Shown here piece by piece: positions 1 to 8,937 of a stretch of DNA of 64,000 bases. Location: contig CAVYNB010000002.1 of the NCBI GenBank assembly GCA_963769745.1, positions 1-64,000 on the forward strand, given 5' to 3'. The notes beneath the pieces are model-generated. The model was not told where the DNA came from. It saw nothing but the letters and a program-made list of their open reading frames with translations, and searched no databases. The position numbers and the translations under genes are program-made. Position 1 is the first letter of the stretch; each line of letters opens with the position of its first letter. The stretch is from JALORV01 sp963769745. Lineage in GTDB: Bacteria > Pseudomonadota > Gammaproteobacteria > Burkholderiales > Burkholderiaceae_F.

Positions 1-1
1 A

Positions 2-256
2 GAACTTTCGCTTAAGGAACAACAGCCGGGTCTATCGTTGCGACTCGCCGCGGCGGTCCAGCGTGCCCGCGACAGGCTGGACCTGCTCCGCACGCCGAGC
101 GAAGTCGCTCGGCAGAGGGCGCTGCTCGTCGACTATCGAAAGGCCATGGCGATCGGTTCGGCCGAGGATGCCTGGCGCGAAGGCCAGGCCTGGGAAGTCG
201 AGGACGCAGTGCGCAACGCCCTCGAGGGCACGACCCTCTCTGCGGATGTGGGTTAG
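2..256 (+). CDS. C-terminal end of an unidentified protein (5' end outside window)
   Basis: An open frame runs in from the left edge and stops at a TAG at 254-256, giving about 84 residues. It is rich in Ala, Arg, Leu and Glu, which suggests an amphipathic helical tail. There is a possible TTG start at 38, but the frame is open upstream of it and no ribosome site precedes it, so I read it as the end of a longer gene. I do not recognise the family. The next gene on the opposite strand ends 8 bases away, so the two converge. Confidence 0.45.
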   Translation, partial: ELSLKEQQPGLSLRLAAAVQRARDRLDLLRTPSEVARQRALLVDYRKAMAIGSAEDAWREGQAWEVEDAVRNALEGTTLSADVG

Positions 257-263
257 AGCCCTG

Positions 264-945
264 CTAGTGGGAAGTCGCCAAGCGAACCGGTGCACGACCC
301 CGGCGGCGCAGCGCCGCGCCGATTGCCGCCATGGCGAGGAACACCAGCGCAAGGCTGGCGGGCTCCGGCACCACCCGGAACGTAATGAACGGCGAGCCGT
401 CGGGCGGATTCTTGTCGCTGATTCCCTTCGTCTTCGGACCGTCGGGCGGATCGGAGATGAACACCATCCGCGCAATGTCGTCCTGGAAGAGCAGAACGAA
501 CTCCGTGTACCCGCCCCCGGCGATGGCGAGCGTCGACGGCACGAAGTAGTCGAACGTCGCGTACAGACCGGCCAGCTGGCCATCCTCGATCCGCATCGCA
601 GCGACCCAGCGAAGTCGGGTCGTCGAAACGACAGCGTTTCCTGGAACAGCGCGATTACTCGGGTCGGAGAGTTTGTAGAACTCGACCTCTGCGCTGAGCA
701 CCTTCATCTCGCCGCTCGGAGCAGCTCTCGAAGTTGAATACCCAGCCCGACTCTGCGAGGCACGCATCCGGCACGAAGAACTTGGCCTCGCCGCGCCAGC
801 CGAGTTCGGGGAACGCCGAACCGAAGGCCGGGTCCCAGGCGCCGATAAAGATAATGGCCTGCGACGGCGCACTGCACGCCAGACCCGCCGCCACCAGCAG
901 CGCCGCGCGCGCCTGCTTCAACTTTCCAAACCAACGCAATGACAT
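264..945 (-). CDS. PEP-CTERM sorting domain protein, interrupted by a +1 frameshift
   Basis: The ATG at 945 follows a GGAAGGA ribosome site and opens a signal peptide (Leu/Ala-rich core ending in a PSQA-like site). The C-terminus has the complete PEP-CTERM tripartite signal: VPEPASLAL, a hydrophobic helix, then an Arg cluster. Such proteins are exported, then processed by an exosortase and released or anchored at the cell surface. The middle has no recognisable enzymatic domain. The frame breaks near 717, where one extra base after the codon for Ser (TCC) separates the N-terminal half from the C-terminal half; removing it joins them into about 226 residues. No exosortase gene is in this window. 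The family call rests on the tail; the molecular role is unknown. Confidence 0.7.
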
Positions 946-1382
946 CGACGATCCTTCCCAAGCCGGTTGCTCGCCTCTTACCAGACGATTCGTGGCTGAT
1001 TCTATGGGGCGCATGGTCGCACGCGTCCACAGGATCCGGCCGCCGTCGGTCGCTTCACGCCGAAACTTCGCTTGCCAGATCGCGCAACAACTGTCGGAAA
1101 TTCTTGACACTGTTCAGCGCGAGAATCTCTAAAGCCGCGCCAGGATCGGTCGTTGCGCACCAACCCGCAACGAGAGTGCACCACGGTGCATGAGTCGAAA
1201 CGACATGCCGTGCACAGGACGTCTAGGAAAGGAAACGCTGCTCCGGCTGCCTCAGCTCTCGACACGCACACGCAGTGAGTGTGTGCCGCGGCAGCGATTT
1301 CGCCGCATGCAGGGGGACGACGGAGCCAGCGCGATAATTGAGTCGTAGGTAACTTCGATCAGTTCGCTGGACTGGAGCCCGA
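946..1382. other. Divergent intergenic region with two inverted repeats
   Basis: There is no convincing gene here. It separates the PEP-CTERM gene (leftward) from the Bug receptor gene (rightward) and must hold both promoters. A perfect 6+2+6 palindrome, TGCACC-AC-GGTGCA, lies at 1177-1190 and could be an operator. Just before it, at 1151-1172, a 7-bp stem (CGTTGCG/CGCAACG) could form a hairpin. A TTGACA lies near 1103 and a GATAAT at 1333-1338 points toward the Bug gene, but neither has a good partner hexamer. Confidence 0.35.
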
Positions 1383-2360
1383 ATGAAGGGATACGAAATC
1401 GTCGGCCGCGCGTTGCTCGCCCTGGCAATTCTTGTCGCACTCTCGCTGGGTACCGCTCATGCGCAGTCTTCCAAGCCAATCCGGATCCTCGTCGGGTTTC
1501 CGCCCGGCGGTGGCACCGACGCCATCGCACGCACGCTCGCAGACCGACTCAAGGACGAGCTGGGCGCTCCCGTCATCGTCGAGAACCGCCCGGGCGCCGG
1601 CGGGCAGATCGCCGCACAGGCGCTGAAAGCGGCTGCTCCGGATGGGACTACCTATTTCATCTCGCATGACCACACGATCTCGATCCTGCCGCTCGTGGTG
1701 AAGAACCCGGGCTTCGATCCGGCGCGCGACTTCGTCCCGGTGGCGGGCTTCGCCACGTTCGTCAACGCGCTGGCGCTGTCCGGCGGTACACCGGCTAAGT
1801 CGTTCAAGGACTACATCGCGTGGGTGAAGGCGCAGGGCGGCAAGTCGGCGGTCGGCGTGCCGGCACCGGCGTCGGTGCCGGAGTTCCTCGTCAAGGTCAT
1901 CGGCGAAAAGTATTCGCTCGATCTGGTCGCAGCGCCCTACCGCGGCAGCGCGCCGATGATCGGCGACATGCTGGGCAACCAGATCCCGGCGGGCATCGGC
2001 TCGGTTCCCGAGTTCGTCGAGAACCATCGGGCCGGCAAGCTGCGTGTCGTTGCAGTTCTCGGCGGTGCGCGACAGGCCGCGATGCCCGATGTGCCGACGT
2101 TCGCCGAGCTTGGCCTCGCCGGTTTCGAGGACGTGCCGTACTACGCCTTCTTTGCACCGGTGGGTACGCCCCAGGTCGAGATCGATCGCTTCGCCGGCGC
2201 ACTGGCCCGCGTCATTGCCACGCCCGAAGTGAAGGACAAGCTCACTGCGTGGGGACTGACGGTCGGCTTGCTGCCACAGGCGCAACTCGCGGCCCGCGAG
2301 CGTGCCTACTCGCAGGCCTGGGCACGCATCATCCGCGCGAGCGGCTTTCAGCCGCAGTAA
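1383..2360 (+). CDS. Bug/TctC-family periplasmic solute-binding protein
   Basis: The 325-residue length is typical of the Bug family. A Sec signal peptide covers about residues 1-27 and ends in AHAQ. The mature protein starts with the family hallmark KPIRILVGFPPGGGTD, then ENRPGAGGQIAAQ and a late PDVPTFAELG segment, all of which line the binding cleft in known members. Bug proteins capture carboxylates or similar small molecules in the periplasm; some feed a tripartite tricarboxylate transporter, many are orphans. No tctA or tctB gene is nearby, so this one looks orphan and its ligand cannot be read from sequence. It lies downstream of a 437-base intergenic region. Confidence 0.9.
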   Translation: MKGYEIVGRALLALAILVALSLGTAHAQSSKPIRILVGFPPGGGTDAIARTLADRLKDELGAPVIVENRPGAGGQIAAQALKAAAPDGTTYFISHDHTISILPLVVKNPGFDPARDFVPVAGFATFVNALALSGGTPAKSFKDYIAWVKAQGGKSAVGVPAPASVPEFLVKVIGEKYSLDLVAAPYRGSAPMIGDMLGNQIPAGIGSVPEFVENHRAGKLRVVAVLGGARQAAMPDVPTFAELGLAGFEDVPYYAFFAPVGTPQVEIDRFAGALARVIATPEVKDKLTAWGLTVGLLPQAQLAARERAYSQAWARIIRASGFQPQ

Positions 2361-2418
2361 AGGTCGACGGACCTCGCCGACGCCAACTCCGGGTGGAACG
2401 CGGTCGCATCACTCGGAG

Positions 2419-2835
2419 TCAGGGCGCGACCTGCTGCCAGTAGCGCTTCACGGCGGCGGCGTCGATGTCCGCCGGCCCTGACGTCGCCCGCTGGCTGGCG
2501 GGCATCGCCACCGCCCGCGCCCGGCACGCCGGATCACTCTCGTCCAGCGGTCGCAGGCGCAGAGGCAGGTCGCTCAGGTGATGAACGACAGCCATCGCAA
2601 CACGTGACGCCTCGGCTCCGCAGATATCGACTTCGACAACGGTGGGACGGGAAGCCCGGACCGCGGCTTCCAGCGCATCGAGGCTCCCATACATCGTCGA
2701 TTGGAACGAGACGGCATCGGACCTGGCGACAATGCGTGCATCCATCGACGCGGCAGTCACGGTCGCGCAAGCGGCGACGAGCGCAAGTGCAGACAGCAAG
2801 CGGAACCTGACGTGAGGCGTGCATGGACTTTTCAT
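2419..2835 (-). CDS. Small exported protein of unknown function
   Basis: The ATG at 2835 is preceded by AAGGAG at good spacing, giving 138 residues. Residues 1-29 form a signal peptide with a Leu/Ala core ending near TAAS, so the product is probably periplasmic. The mature part has no motif I recognise; it holds two cysteines that could form a disulfide. It is transcribed divergently from the LysR-type regulator gene starting at 2945, with 109 bases between the starts. That arrangement is common for a LysR target, so regulation by that protein is a reasonable guess but nothing more. Confidence 0.65.
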   Translation of the reverse strand: MKSPCTPHVRFRLLSALALVAACATVTAASMDARIVARSDAVSFQSTMYGSLDALEAAVRASRPTVVEVDICGAEASRVAMAVVHHLSDLPLRLRPLDESDPACRARAVAMPASQRATSGPADIDAAAVKRYWQQVAP

Positions 2836-2944
2836 CTTCAGCTCCTTGGCCGTCGGACGGCGTTGATCTAAAGTGGTTGCATTGTTCGGCCGTCGACTCC
2901 TTTGTTCAAACGATGAATTCTTGCGGCTCGCATAAGACGAACTG

Positions 2945-3964
2945 ATGGAACCGCAACGCACGCCGCGTTTGTCTCTCGATCTGTTGCGTGGCTTTTGCGC
3001 GGCTGCGCGCCACCTGAGCTTCACGCTGGCCGCGCGCGAGCTGTGCGTCACGCAGTCAGCCGTCAGCCAGCAGGTAAAAGCGCTCGAGGAACAACTGGGC
3101 GCTGATTTGTTCACCAGGGCAAACCGGACATTGCGCCTGACGCAGACCGGCGGACAGCTCTTTCGCGCTGTCGATGAGGCACTGACGCTGATCGATTCGA
3201 CTACGGAGCAGATCGCCGGGGCCGGTCGGTCCCTGTCGATCACAACCACGGTGCCGTTCGCATCACTGTGGCTAGGCCCGCGTCTGCCGGCATTTGCGCG
3301 CCTCCATCCGGAGATTCGGCTGCGCATCGTCGCCAGCAACGACAACCTCGACATCGCGCGCGAGCAGATCGACATCGCGATCCGCTATGCGCCTAACGGA
3401 GCGACTCCGCCGGCGGGCGAGCCTCTCTTCGACTACGAGACGTTCCCCGTCTGCTCGCCGGCGTTGCTGCAAACGACGCATCGGCCCATCGGCTCTGTCG
3501 CCGATCTGGCGCAACACGTGCTGCTGGATTTTGAAACGGTGCGCAACGGACACCCCTGGTACGACTGGCACCAGTGGCTGGACGCGATGAAGGTGCGCGG
3601 CCTGAAGCCCGCCGGGTCGCTTCGCTTTACGCACTACGATCAGGTGATTGCTGCGGCCCTGGCGGGCGGAGGTCTGGCCATCGGCCGATGGCCGCACCTG
3701 TCGAGCCACATGCATCAGGGCGTCCTGGTTTCGCCTCTGGGCGACGCCGGCGTCGTGCGGTCGGGTCGCTTCTACATCGTCCTAGGGCACGGCGTTCCCG
3801 CCGAACCGAGCGGAACATTCCTCGATTGGCTACGTGGCGAGGCGCGCGACGACATCAGCAAGCGCAGCAAGGCGCGGTGCGAGCCTCGTGTCAAACCGTC
3901 AAAGCGCGCCGACTTTTCTCGCAGATCGGCATCGAAGCGGAGGGCAAATGAACGCTCTGCATGA
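2945..3964 (+). CDS. LysR-family transcriptional regulator (GcvA-like)
   Basis: The protein has 339 residues. Residues 9-68 are a winged helix-turn-helix of the LysR type, with LSFTLAARELCVTQSAVSQQ as the recognition region and the usual LxxTxxG turn after it. The rest is a periplasmic-binding-protein-like effector domain. The sequence flow (RGFCAAARHLSF, SWL-type C-terminal lobe, WYDWHQWL) is closest to the GcvA/AmpR group. It also has an unusually basic, Arg/Lys/Ser-rich extension of about 35 residues at the C-terminus, absent from typical members. Its stop lies inside the GFA gene (17-base overlap), so the two are likely co-transcribed. The divergent gene at 2419-2835 is the likeliest nearby target. 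Confidence 0.88.
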   Translation: MEPQRTPRLSLDLLRGFCAAARHLSFTLAARELCVTQSAVSQQVKALEEQLGADLFTRANRTLRLTQTGGQLFRAVDEALTLIDSTTEQIAGAGRSLSITTTVPFASLWLGPRLPAFARLHPEIRLRIVASNDNLDIAREQIDIAIRYAPNGATPPAGEPLFDYETFPVCSPALLQTTHRPIGSVADLAQHVLLDFETVRNGHPWYDWHQWLDAMKVRGLKPAGSLRFTHYDQVIAAALAGGGLAIGRWPHLSSHMHQGVLVSPLGDAGVVRSGRFYIVLGHGVPAEPSGTFLDWLRGEARDDISKRSKARCEPRVKPSKRADFSRRSASKRRANERSA

Positions 3965-4376
3965 AGGCGGATGCGCCTGCGGTTCGGTCCGTTACCGCGT
4001 GCAGGGCGAACCCGAGATTTGCCAGATCTGCCATTGCCGCTTCTGCCAGCGGCGCACCGGCAGCGCGTTCGGCACAGTCGCCTACTTCGCTGAGGACAGG
4101 GTCACGCTCCTGCACGGAGAGCTGACCGACTACGAACATCGCTCCGACGAGACGGGGCGGTGGCTGCGCACTCAGTTCTGCCCCAGGTGCGGGACGACCG
4201 TCAGCCATACGGTGCAGATACGACCCGGGCTGAAGGCCATTGCCGTCGGAACACTGGACGATCCCGAATGGCCCGCGATTCAGCGTCACATCTGGGTTCG
4301 GTCCAAGCGCTCCTGGGTCACGGTGCCGTCGGGCATGGTCGTATTCGAGCAGGGAGCGCCGGGCTCTTCAAAGTAA
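3948..4376 (+). CDS. GFA / CENP-V domain zinc protein
   Basis: The protein has 142 residues, the normal size for a stand-alone GFA domain. Zinc ligands are visible: Cys9 and Cys11 (GGCACGS), the Cys25-x2-Cys28-x-Cys30-x2-Cys33 group, and Cys78-x2-Cys81 (CPRCGT). This fold was defined from an enzyme that helps glutathione react with formaldehyde, but most bacterial members have no proven substrate, so a formaldehyde role is not claimed. The ATG at 3948 lies inside the end of the LysR gene, which suggests translational coupling. Confidence 0.87.
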   Translation: MNALHEGGCACGSVRYRVQGEPEICQICHCRFCQRRTGSAFGTVAYFAEDRVTLLHGELTDYEHRSDETGRWLRTQFCPRCGTTVSHTVQIRPGLKAIAVGTLDDPEWPAIQRHIWVRSKRSWVTVPSGMVVFEQGAPGSSK

Positions 4377-4443
4377 ACCCGAACCGCAACCCCCGAACGC
4401 CCTAGGCCCAGAGCAAAGGCGAAGCCCGTCGGCTCCGCGGTTC

Positions 4444-6048
4444 CTAGGCAGCCTGCAGCAAGGGCGCAGCGACTTCGGCTGCCTCTACACCGGTCCCGTG
4501 GCGTATCAGGTGGTCGAACGCGGACAGCGCCGCCTTCGCCCCCTCGCCCGCCGCGATGATGATCTGCTTGTACGGCGTCGTCGTCACGTCGCCGGCGGCA
4601 AACACACCCGGCACGCTCGTCGCGCCCTTCGCGTCGACCACGATCTCGCCGTGCTTCGACAGTTCGACGGTGCCGCGTAGCCACTCGGTATTCGGTACGA
4701 GTCCGATCTGCACGAACACGCCGGCCAGTTCGATCTCGCGCTCGGCGCCGCTCGCGCGATCGCGATAGCGCAGCCCGGTGACTTTCTGACCGTCACCGGT
4801 GATCTCGGTGGTCTGCGCGTTCGTGTGGATGACCACGTTCGGCAGGCTCTTCAGCTTGCTCACCAGCACGGCGTCGGCCTTCAGCTGGTCGGCGAACTCG
4901 ATCAGCGTCACGTGTTCGACGACGCCCGCGAGATCGATCGCTGCCTCGACGCCCGAGTTGCCGCCGCCGATCACCGCGACTTTCTTGCCCTTGTACAGCG
5001 GCCCGTCGCAGTGCGGGCAGTAGGCCACGCCCTTGTTGCGGTATTCCTGCTCGCCCGGCACGTTGACGTTGCGCCAGCGCGCGCCGGTCGACAGGATCAC
5101 CGTCCTGCCCTTCAGCTGAGCGCCGTTGGCGAGCGTCACCGTGGTCACGCCACCCGGCGTGGCCGAGGGCTCCAGCGACTCGACCCGCTGGCCGCCGATG
5201 ATGTCGACGTCGTACTGGCGCGCATGCGCTTCGAGCGCCGCGGCGAACTTCGGTCCCTCGGTCTCGAGCACCGAGATGAAGTTCTCGATGCCGAGCGTGT
5301 CCAGCGTCTGGCCGCCGAGGCGCTCGGCGACGATGCCGGTGCGGATGCCCTTGCGCGCCGCGTACACGGCGGCCGCCGCGCCGGCAGGTCCGCCGCCGAC
5401 GATCAGCACGTCGAACACGTCCTTCGCGGCCAGCTTCTTCGCATCGCGCGCCGCCGCGCCGGTGTCGATCTTGGCGAGGATCTCGCCGATCTCCATGCGG
5501 CCGGAGCCGAACGGCTGGCCGTTCAGGAAGATCATCGGCACCGCCATGATCTGGCGCGCCTCGACTTCGTCCTTGAAGAGCCCGCCGTCGATCGCGACGT
5601 GGCGGATGCGCGGGTTGAGCACCGCCATCAGGTTCAGCGCCTGCACGACGTCCGGGCAGTTGTGGCAGGTGAGCGACATGTAGGTCTCGAAGGCGAACTC
5701 GCCTTCCAGTGACCGGATCTGCTCGATGACTTCCTGCTCGAGCTTCGGCGGATGGCCGCCAGCCTGCAGCAGCGCCAGCACCAGCGACGTGAACTCGTGG
5801 CCCATCGGAATCGCGGCGAAGCGCACGCCCATGTCATGGCCGGCACGACTGATCGAAAACGACGGCCGGCGCGCATCCTGGCCGTCATGGCGCACGCGGA
5901 TCAGCGGGCTCAGCGCCGCGATCTCGTCGAGCAGTTCGCGCATCTCGCGCGAGGCTTCACGCTCGTCGAGCGACGCGACGATCTCGACCGTGTCCGTGAG
6001 ACGCTGCAGGTACGCGGCAAGCTGGGTCTTGAGGGTGTCGTCCAACAT
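4444..6048 (-). CDS. ahpF: Alkyl hydroperoxide reductase subunit F
   Basis: AhpF is a flavoprotein that passes electrons from NADH to the peroxidase AhpC. The 534 residues match the family length. The N-terminal double thioredoxin-like domain carries the Cys128-x2-Cys131 pair (TCHNCPDV). An FAD-binding GGGPAG lies at about 218-223, the catalytic CPHCDGP pair at Cys344/Cys347, and an NAD-binding GGGNSG near 360. All redox centres are present, so it should be functional. It lies 75 bases downstream of ahpC on the same strand with a strong hairpin between them, which fits one operon with AhpC made in excess. Confidence 0.96.
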   Translation of the reverse strand: MLDDTLKTQLAAYLQRLTDTVEIVASLDEREASREMRELLDEIAALSPLIRVRHDGQDARRPSFSISRAGHDMGVRFAAIPMGHEFTSLVLALLQAGGHPPKLEQEVIEQIRSLEGEFAFETYMSLTCHNCPDVVQALNLMAVLNPRIRHVAIDGGLFKDEVEARQIMAVPMIFLNGQPFGSGRMEIGEILAKIDTGAAARDAKKLAAKDVFDVLIVGGGPAGAAAAVYAARKGIRTGIVAERLGGQTLDTLGIENFISVLETEGPKFAAALEAHARQYDVDIIGGQRVESLEPSATPGGVTTVTLANGAQLKGRTVILSTGARWRNVNVPGEQEYRNKGVAYCPHCDGPLYKGKKVAVIGGGNSGVEAAIDLAGVVEHVTLIEFADQLKADAVLVSKLKSLPNVVIHTNAQTTEITGDGQKVTGLRYRDRASGAEREIELAGVFVQIGLVPNTEWLRGTVELSKHGEIVVDAKGATSVPGVFAAGDVTTTPYKQIIIAAGEGAKAALSAFDHLIRHGTGVEAAEVAAPLLQAA

Positions 6049-6076
6049 GGCGAACTCCGAAGTGAGGCAAAGTGAC

Positions 6077-6105
6077 GCCCCCGCCGGCGTGCAGCCGGCG
6101 GAGGC
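6077..6105 (-). other. Inter-cistronic hairpin between ahpC and ahpF
   Basis: A GC-rich inverted repeat (CCGCCGGC paired with GCCGGCGG, 5-base loop) lies in the 75-base gap between ahpC and ahpF. It has no T-run on the transcribed strand, so it is a partial stop or an mRNA 3'-end stabiliser rather than a full terminator. It would help explain higher AhpC than AhpF, as is usual for this pair. Confidence 0.5.
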
Positions 6106-6123
6106 GATGACTAACGGGATCGA

Positions 6124-6687
6124 TCAGATCTTGCCGACGAGGTCGAGCGACGGGGTCAGCGTCTTCGCGCCTTCCTGCCACTTGGCGGGGCAGACCTGGC
6201 CCGGGTTGTTGGCGACGTACTGCGCGGCCTGCAGCTTGCGCAGCGTTTCCTTGACGTCACGCGCGATCGCGTTGTCGTGGATTTCGGCGGTCTTGACGAC
6301 GCCGTCCGGGTTGATGACGAAGGTGCCGCGCAGCGCCAGACCTTCGGCGTCGATGTGCACGCCGAACATGCGCGTCAGCGTGTGCGTCGGGTCGCCGACC
6401 AGCGGGAACTTCGCCTTGCCCACGGCCGGGCTGGTCTCGTGCCACACCTTGTGCGCGAAGTGCGTGTCGGTCGTGACGATGTAGACCTCGGCTCCGAGCG
6501 TCTTGAACATGTGATAGTTGTCGGCGGCGTCCTCGACTTCGGTCGGGCAGTTGAAGGTGAAGGCCGCGGGCATGAACACCAGCACCGACCACTTGCCCTT
6601 GAGGGACTGGTCGGTGACTTCGATGAACTTGCCGTTGTGGAAGGCCTGGGCCTTGAAGGGCTGGACCGGGGTGTTGATGATCGACAT
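6124..6687 (-). CDS. ahpC: Alkyl hydroperoxide reductase subunit C (typical 2-Cys peroxiredoxin)
   Basis: The enzyme reduces hydrogen peroxide and organic hydroperoxides in the cytoplasm. The 187 residues are full length. The peroxidatic cysteine is Cys47 in FTFNCPTE and the resolving cysteine is Cys166 in GQVCPAKW. The segment just before the active site reads FMPAAFTF where most AhpC have FYPADFTF, so the conserved Tyr and Asp are replaced; the catalytic Thr and Cys remain. ahpF follows directly. The AT-richer region upstream (6690-6800) is the expected place for an OxyR site, but I could not match the full OxyR consensus there. Confidence 0.96.
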   Translation of the reverse strand: MSIINTPVQPFKAQAFHNGKFIEVTDQSLKGKWSVLVFMPAAFTFNCPTEVEDAADNYHMFKTLGAEVYIVTTDTHFAHKVWHETSPAVGKAKFPLVGDPTHTLTRMFGVHIDAEGLALRGTFVINPDGVVKTAEIHDNAIARDVKETLRKLQAAQYVANNPGQVCPAKWQEGAKTLTPSLDLVGKI

Positions 6688-6864
6688 GGTGTTCGTCCTT
6701 GATTGGATGGGTAGGGGGAATCGAATCTGAGGACTGAATATTGAGGCTATCGATCAGGCCTTTCCAATTCAATTTCGCTAATTGGCCGATAGTCTGTCGC
6801 CCCGGGACGGCGATCTGGCGGCCGGCGGCGCAGCGGCGGCTTCGGCGTCTGCAAGAATCCGGTC

Positions 6865-7759
6865 GTGAGCGCCTCCCGACCCTTCGACTCCAGCCACTTG
6901 CTGGCCTGGTTCTTCGTCACCGTCTGGGGCTCGGGATACCTGGCGACCAAGGTCGGATTGCAGTACGCGCCACCGTTCACATTCCTGACGTTGCGCTTCA
7001 TCTTCGGCATCGCACTGGTGTTGCCGATAGCGCTGGTCGCGCGTCCCAACTGGCCGCGCGGGGCCCTGCTGGGGCACGTCATCGTCGCCGGGCTGCTGAT
7101 GCACGCGGTCAATCTCGGCGGCAGCCACTATGCGCAGTACCTCGGCATGTCGGCCGGCATCGCGGCACTGATCCTGGCGCTGCAGCCGCTCGTCACCGCA
7201 ATGGTCGCGGCACCGCTGCTCGGCGAGCGTCCCCGGCCCCCGCAGTGGCTCGGCGTTGCGCTCGGCCTGCTGGGAGTCGCACTCGTCGTCTGGCACAAGA
7301 TCGACGTGCGGGCGCTGACAGCCGCCGGCGCTGATCGCGGTATCGATCGCGCTGGCAGCGATCACCGCCGGCACGCTCTACCAGCGCATCTTCTGCCCGG
7401 CCGTTGACCTGCGCGCGGCCGGCGCGGTGCAGTTCATCGCCAGTGCGCTGGTGCTGGCCCCACTCGCGGTCGCCGTCGAGGGCTTCCCGGTCGACTGGTC
7501 GTGGCCCCTTGTAGCCAGCATCCTGTTCCTGGTCGTGCTGGCCTCGATCCTCGCGGTCAACGCGCTGCACACACTGATGCGTCGCGGTCAGGCGACGCGC
7601 GTCACCAGCCTGCTGTACCTGACGCCGATCATCGCCGTCGCGCTCGAGTGGGCCATGTTCGATGTGCGCCCGACACTGCTGACGGCGGTCGGCATCGCGG
7701 TGACCTGCGCCGGCGTGGCACTGGTGGCCTGGCGCCCGGCGCCTGCGGGCGCTGCATGA
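6865..7759 (+). CDS. EamA/DMT-family transporter, interrupted by a +1 frameshift
   Basis: This is a drug/metabolite-type inner-membrane exporter with ten expected helices in two EamA repeats of about 140 residues. The GTG at 6865 opens the first repeat; the second continues in another frame and ends with TGA at 7757-7759. The break is near 7324 (GCC, one extra G, then CCG GCG CTG); removing one base gives about 297 residues, normal for the family. The end overlaps the start of the MFS gene as ATGA, so the genes are probably translationally coupled. The substrate cannot be predicted; amino acids or metabolites are usual. Confidence 0.8.
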
Positions 7760-8937
7760 CGCTGAGCCTGGGCCGCATCATCGGCTTCGTCGTGCTGACG
7801 CACACGGCCTTCGGCGCTGCGCGCGTCACGCTGTCGCTCTACGCGCTGTCGAACAATGCCTCGACGTTCACGGTCGGTGTGCTGATGGCGCTTTACGCGC
7901 TGGTGCCGGCGCTGCTGGCAGTGCGGGCCGGCCGCTGGCTCGACCGGGTCGGGCCCTTTCGTCCGCTGCTGCTCGGCACGGCACTGATGACCGGCGGAGC
8001 GCTGTTGCCGGCAGCATTCCCCTATGCGGTGGCCGACGTCGCCCCGCTGCTGGTGGCAGCGGCGCTGCTCGGCACCGGGTTCATGTACCTGCAGATGACG
8101 GCGCAGAACCTGGTCGGCGTACTGGCGGATCCGACGCGACGTCCGGCGGCGTTTTCGGTGCTGGCGCTGGGCTTTTCCACGTCCGGCCTGATCGCTCCGG
8201 TCTCGAGCGGCTTCATGATCGATGCCTTCGGCCACCGGGCGACGTTTGCCGCGATCTTCGTGCTGATGGCCACCAGCCTCGCGCTGTTGCTGACCCAGCG
8301 CCGGCGACTGCCATCGCCCGATGTGCACGGCAGGGAGTCGGAAGCGTCCGACCCGTTCGAACTGCTGCGACATACCGAAGTGCGGGCGGTGCTGATCGTC
8401 AGCGGCGTGATCTCGATGGCCTGGGACCTGCAGTCGTTCATGATTCCCGTGTACGGCACCAGCATCGGCCTGACGGCATCGCAGATCGGCCTGGTGCTCG
8501 GCAGCTTCGCCGCGGCGACCTTCGCGATCCGCCTGGCCATGCCTGCGCTGTCGCGCCGCTATCGCGAATGGCAGGTGCTGCTGTTCACGCTGCTCGCTTC
8601 GGCAGTAGCCTTTGCGCTGATGCCGCTCTTCAGTTCGATGGCTCCCTTGATGGCCGTGGCCTTCCTGCTCGGGCTCGGCCTGGGCTCGGCGCAACCCAAC
8701 GTGATGTCGCTGCTGCACGAACGATCGCCGACGGGGCGCGTCGGCGAAGCGCTCGGCCTGCGCACGACGATCATGAACAGCAGTCACGTGGTCCTGCCGC
8801 TCGTGATCGGCGCGTTCGGCTCGGTGCTCGGCGCAGCCGCCGGCTTCTGGCTGATGGCAACGGCGCTGGTGGGCGGCGGCTGGAGCGCATGGGGCCGACT
8901 GAAGCTCGAAGCGCCGCGACCAGGACGGACACGATGA
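7756..8937 (+). CDS. Major facilitator superfamily transporter
   Basis: The protein has 393 residues with about twelve hydrophobic helices in two halves, split by a loop near residues 180-205 that holds charged residues. A GRWLDRVGPFRP segment after helix 2 fits the MFS signature loop. It begins at ATGA overlapping the preceding exporter and ends at ATGA overlapping the ChaC-like gene. The substrate is unknown. The chain of overlapping genes (exporter, MFS, ChaC-like, then pdxH one base later) suggests one transcript. Confidence 0.88.
   Translation: MTLSLGRIIGFVVLTHTAFGAARVTLSLYALSNNASTFTVGVLMALYALVPALLAVRAGRWLDRVGPFRPLLLGTALMTGGALLPAAFPYAVADVAPLLVAAALLGTGFMYLQMTAQNLVGVLADPTRRPAAFSVLALGFSTSGLIAPVSSGFMIDAFGHRATFAAIFVLMATSLALLLTQRRRLPSPDVHGRESEASDPFELLRHTEVRAVLIVSGVISMAWDLQSFMIPVYGTSIGLTASQIGLVLGSFAAATFAIRLAMPALSRRYREWQVLLFTLLASAVAFALMPLFSSMAPLMAVAFLLGLGLGSAQPNVMSLLHERSPTGRVGEALGLRTTIMNSSHVVLPLVIGAFGSVLGAAAGFWLMATALVGGGWSAWGRLKLEAPRPGRTR

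Noticed and set aside
1002..1271. Small genes in the 946-1382 region on either strand
   Set aside because: No ribosome site, no recognisable protein and both frames overlap expected promoters.
6690..6800. OxyR operator upstream of ahpC
   Set aside because: Only isolated half-site-like ATCGATAG words; the four-element spacing of the OxyR consensus could not be matched.
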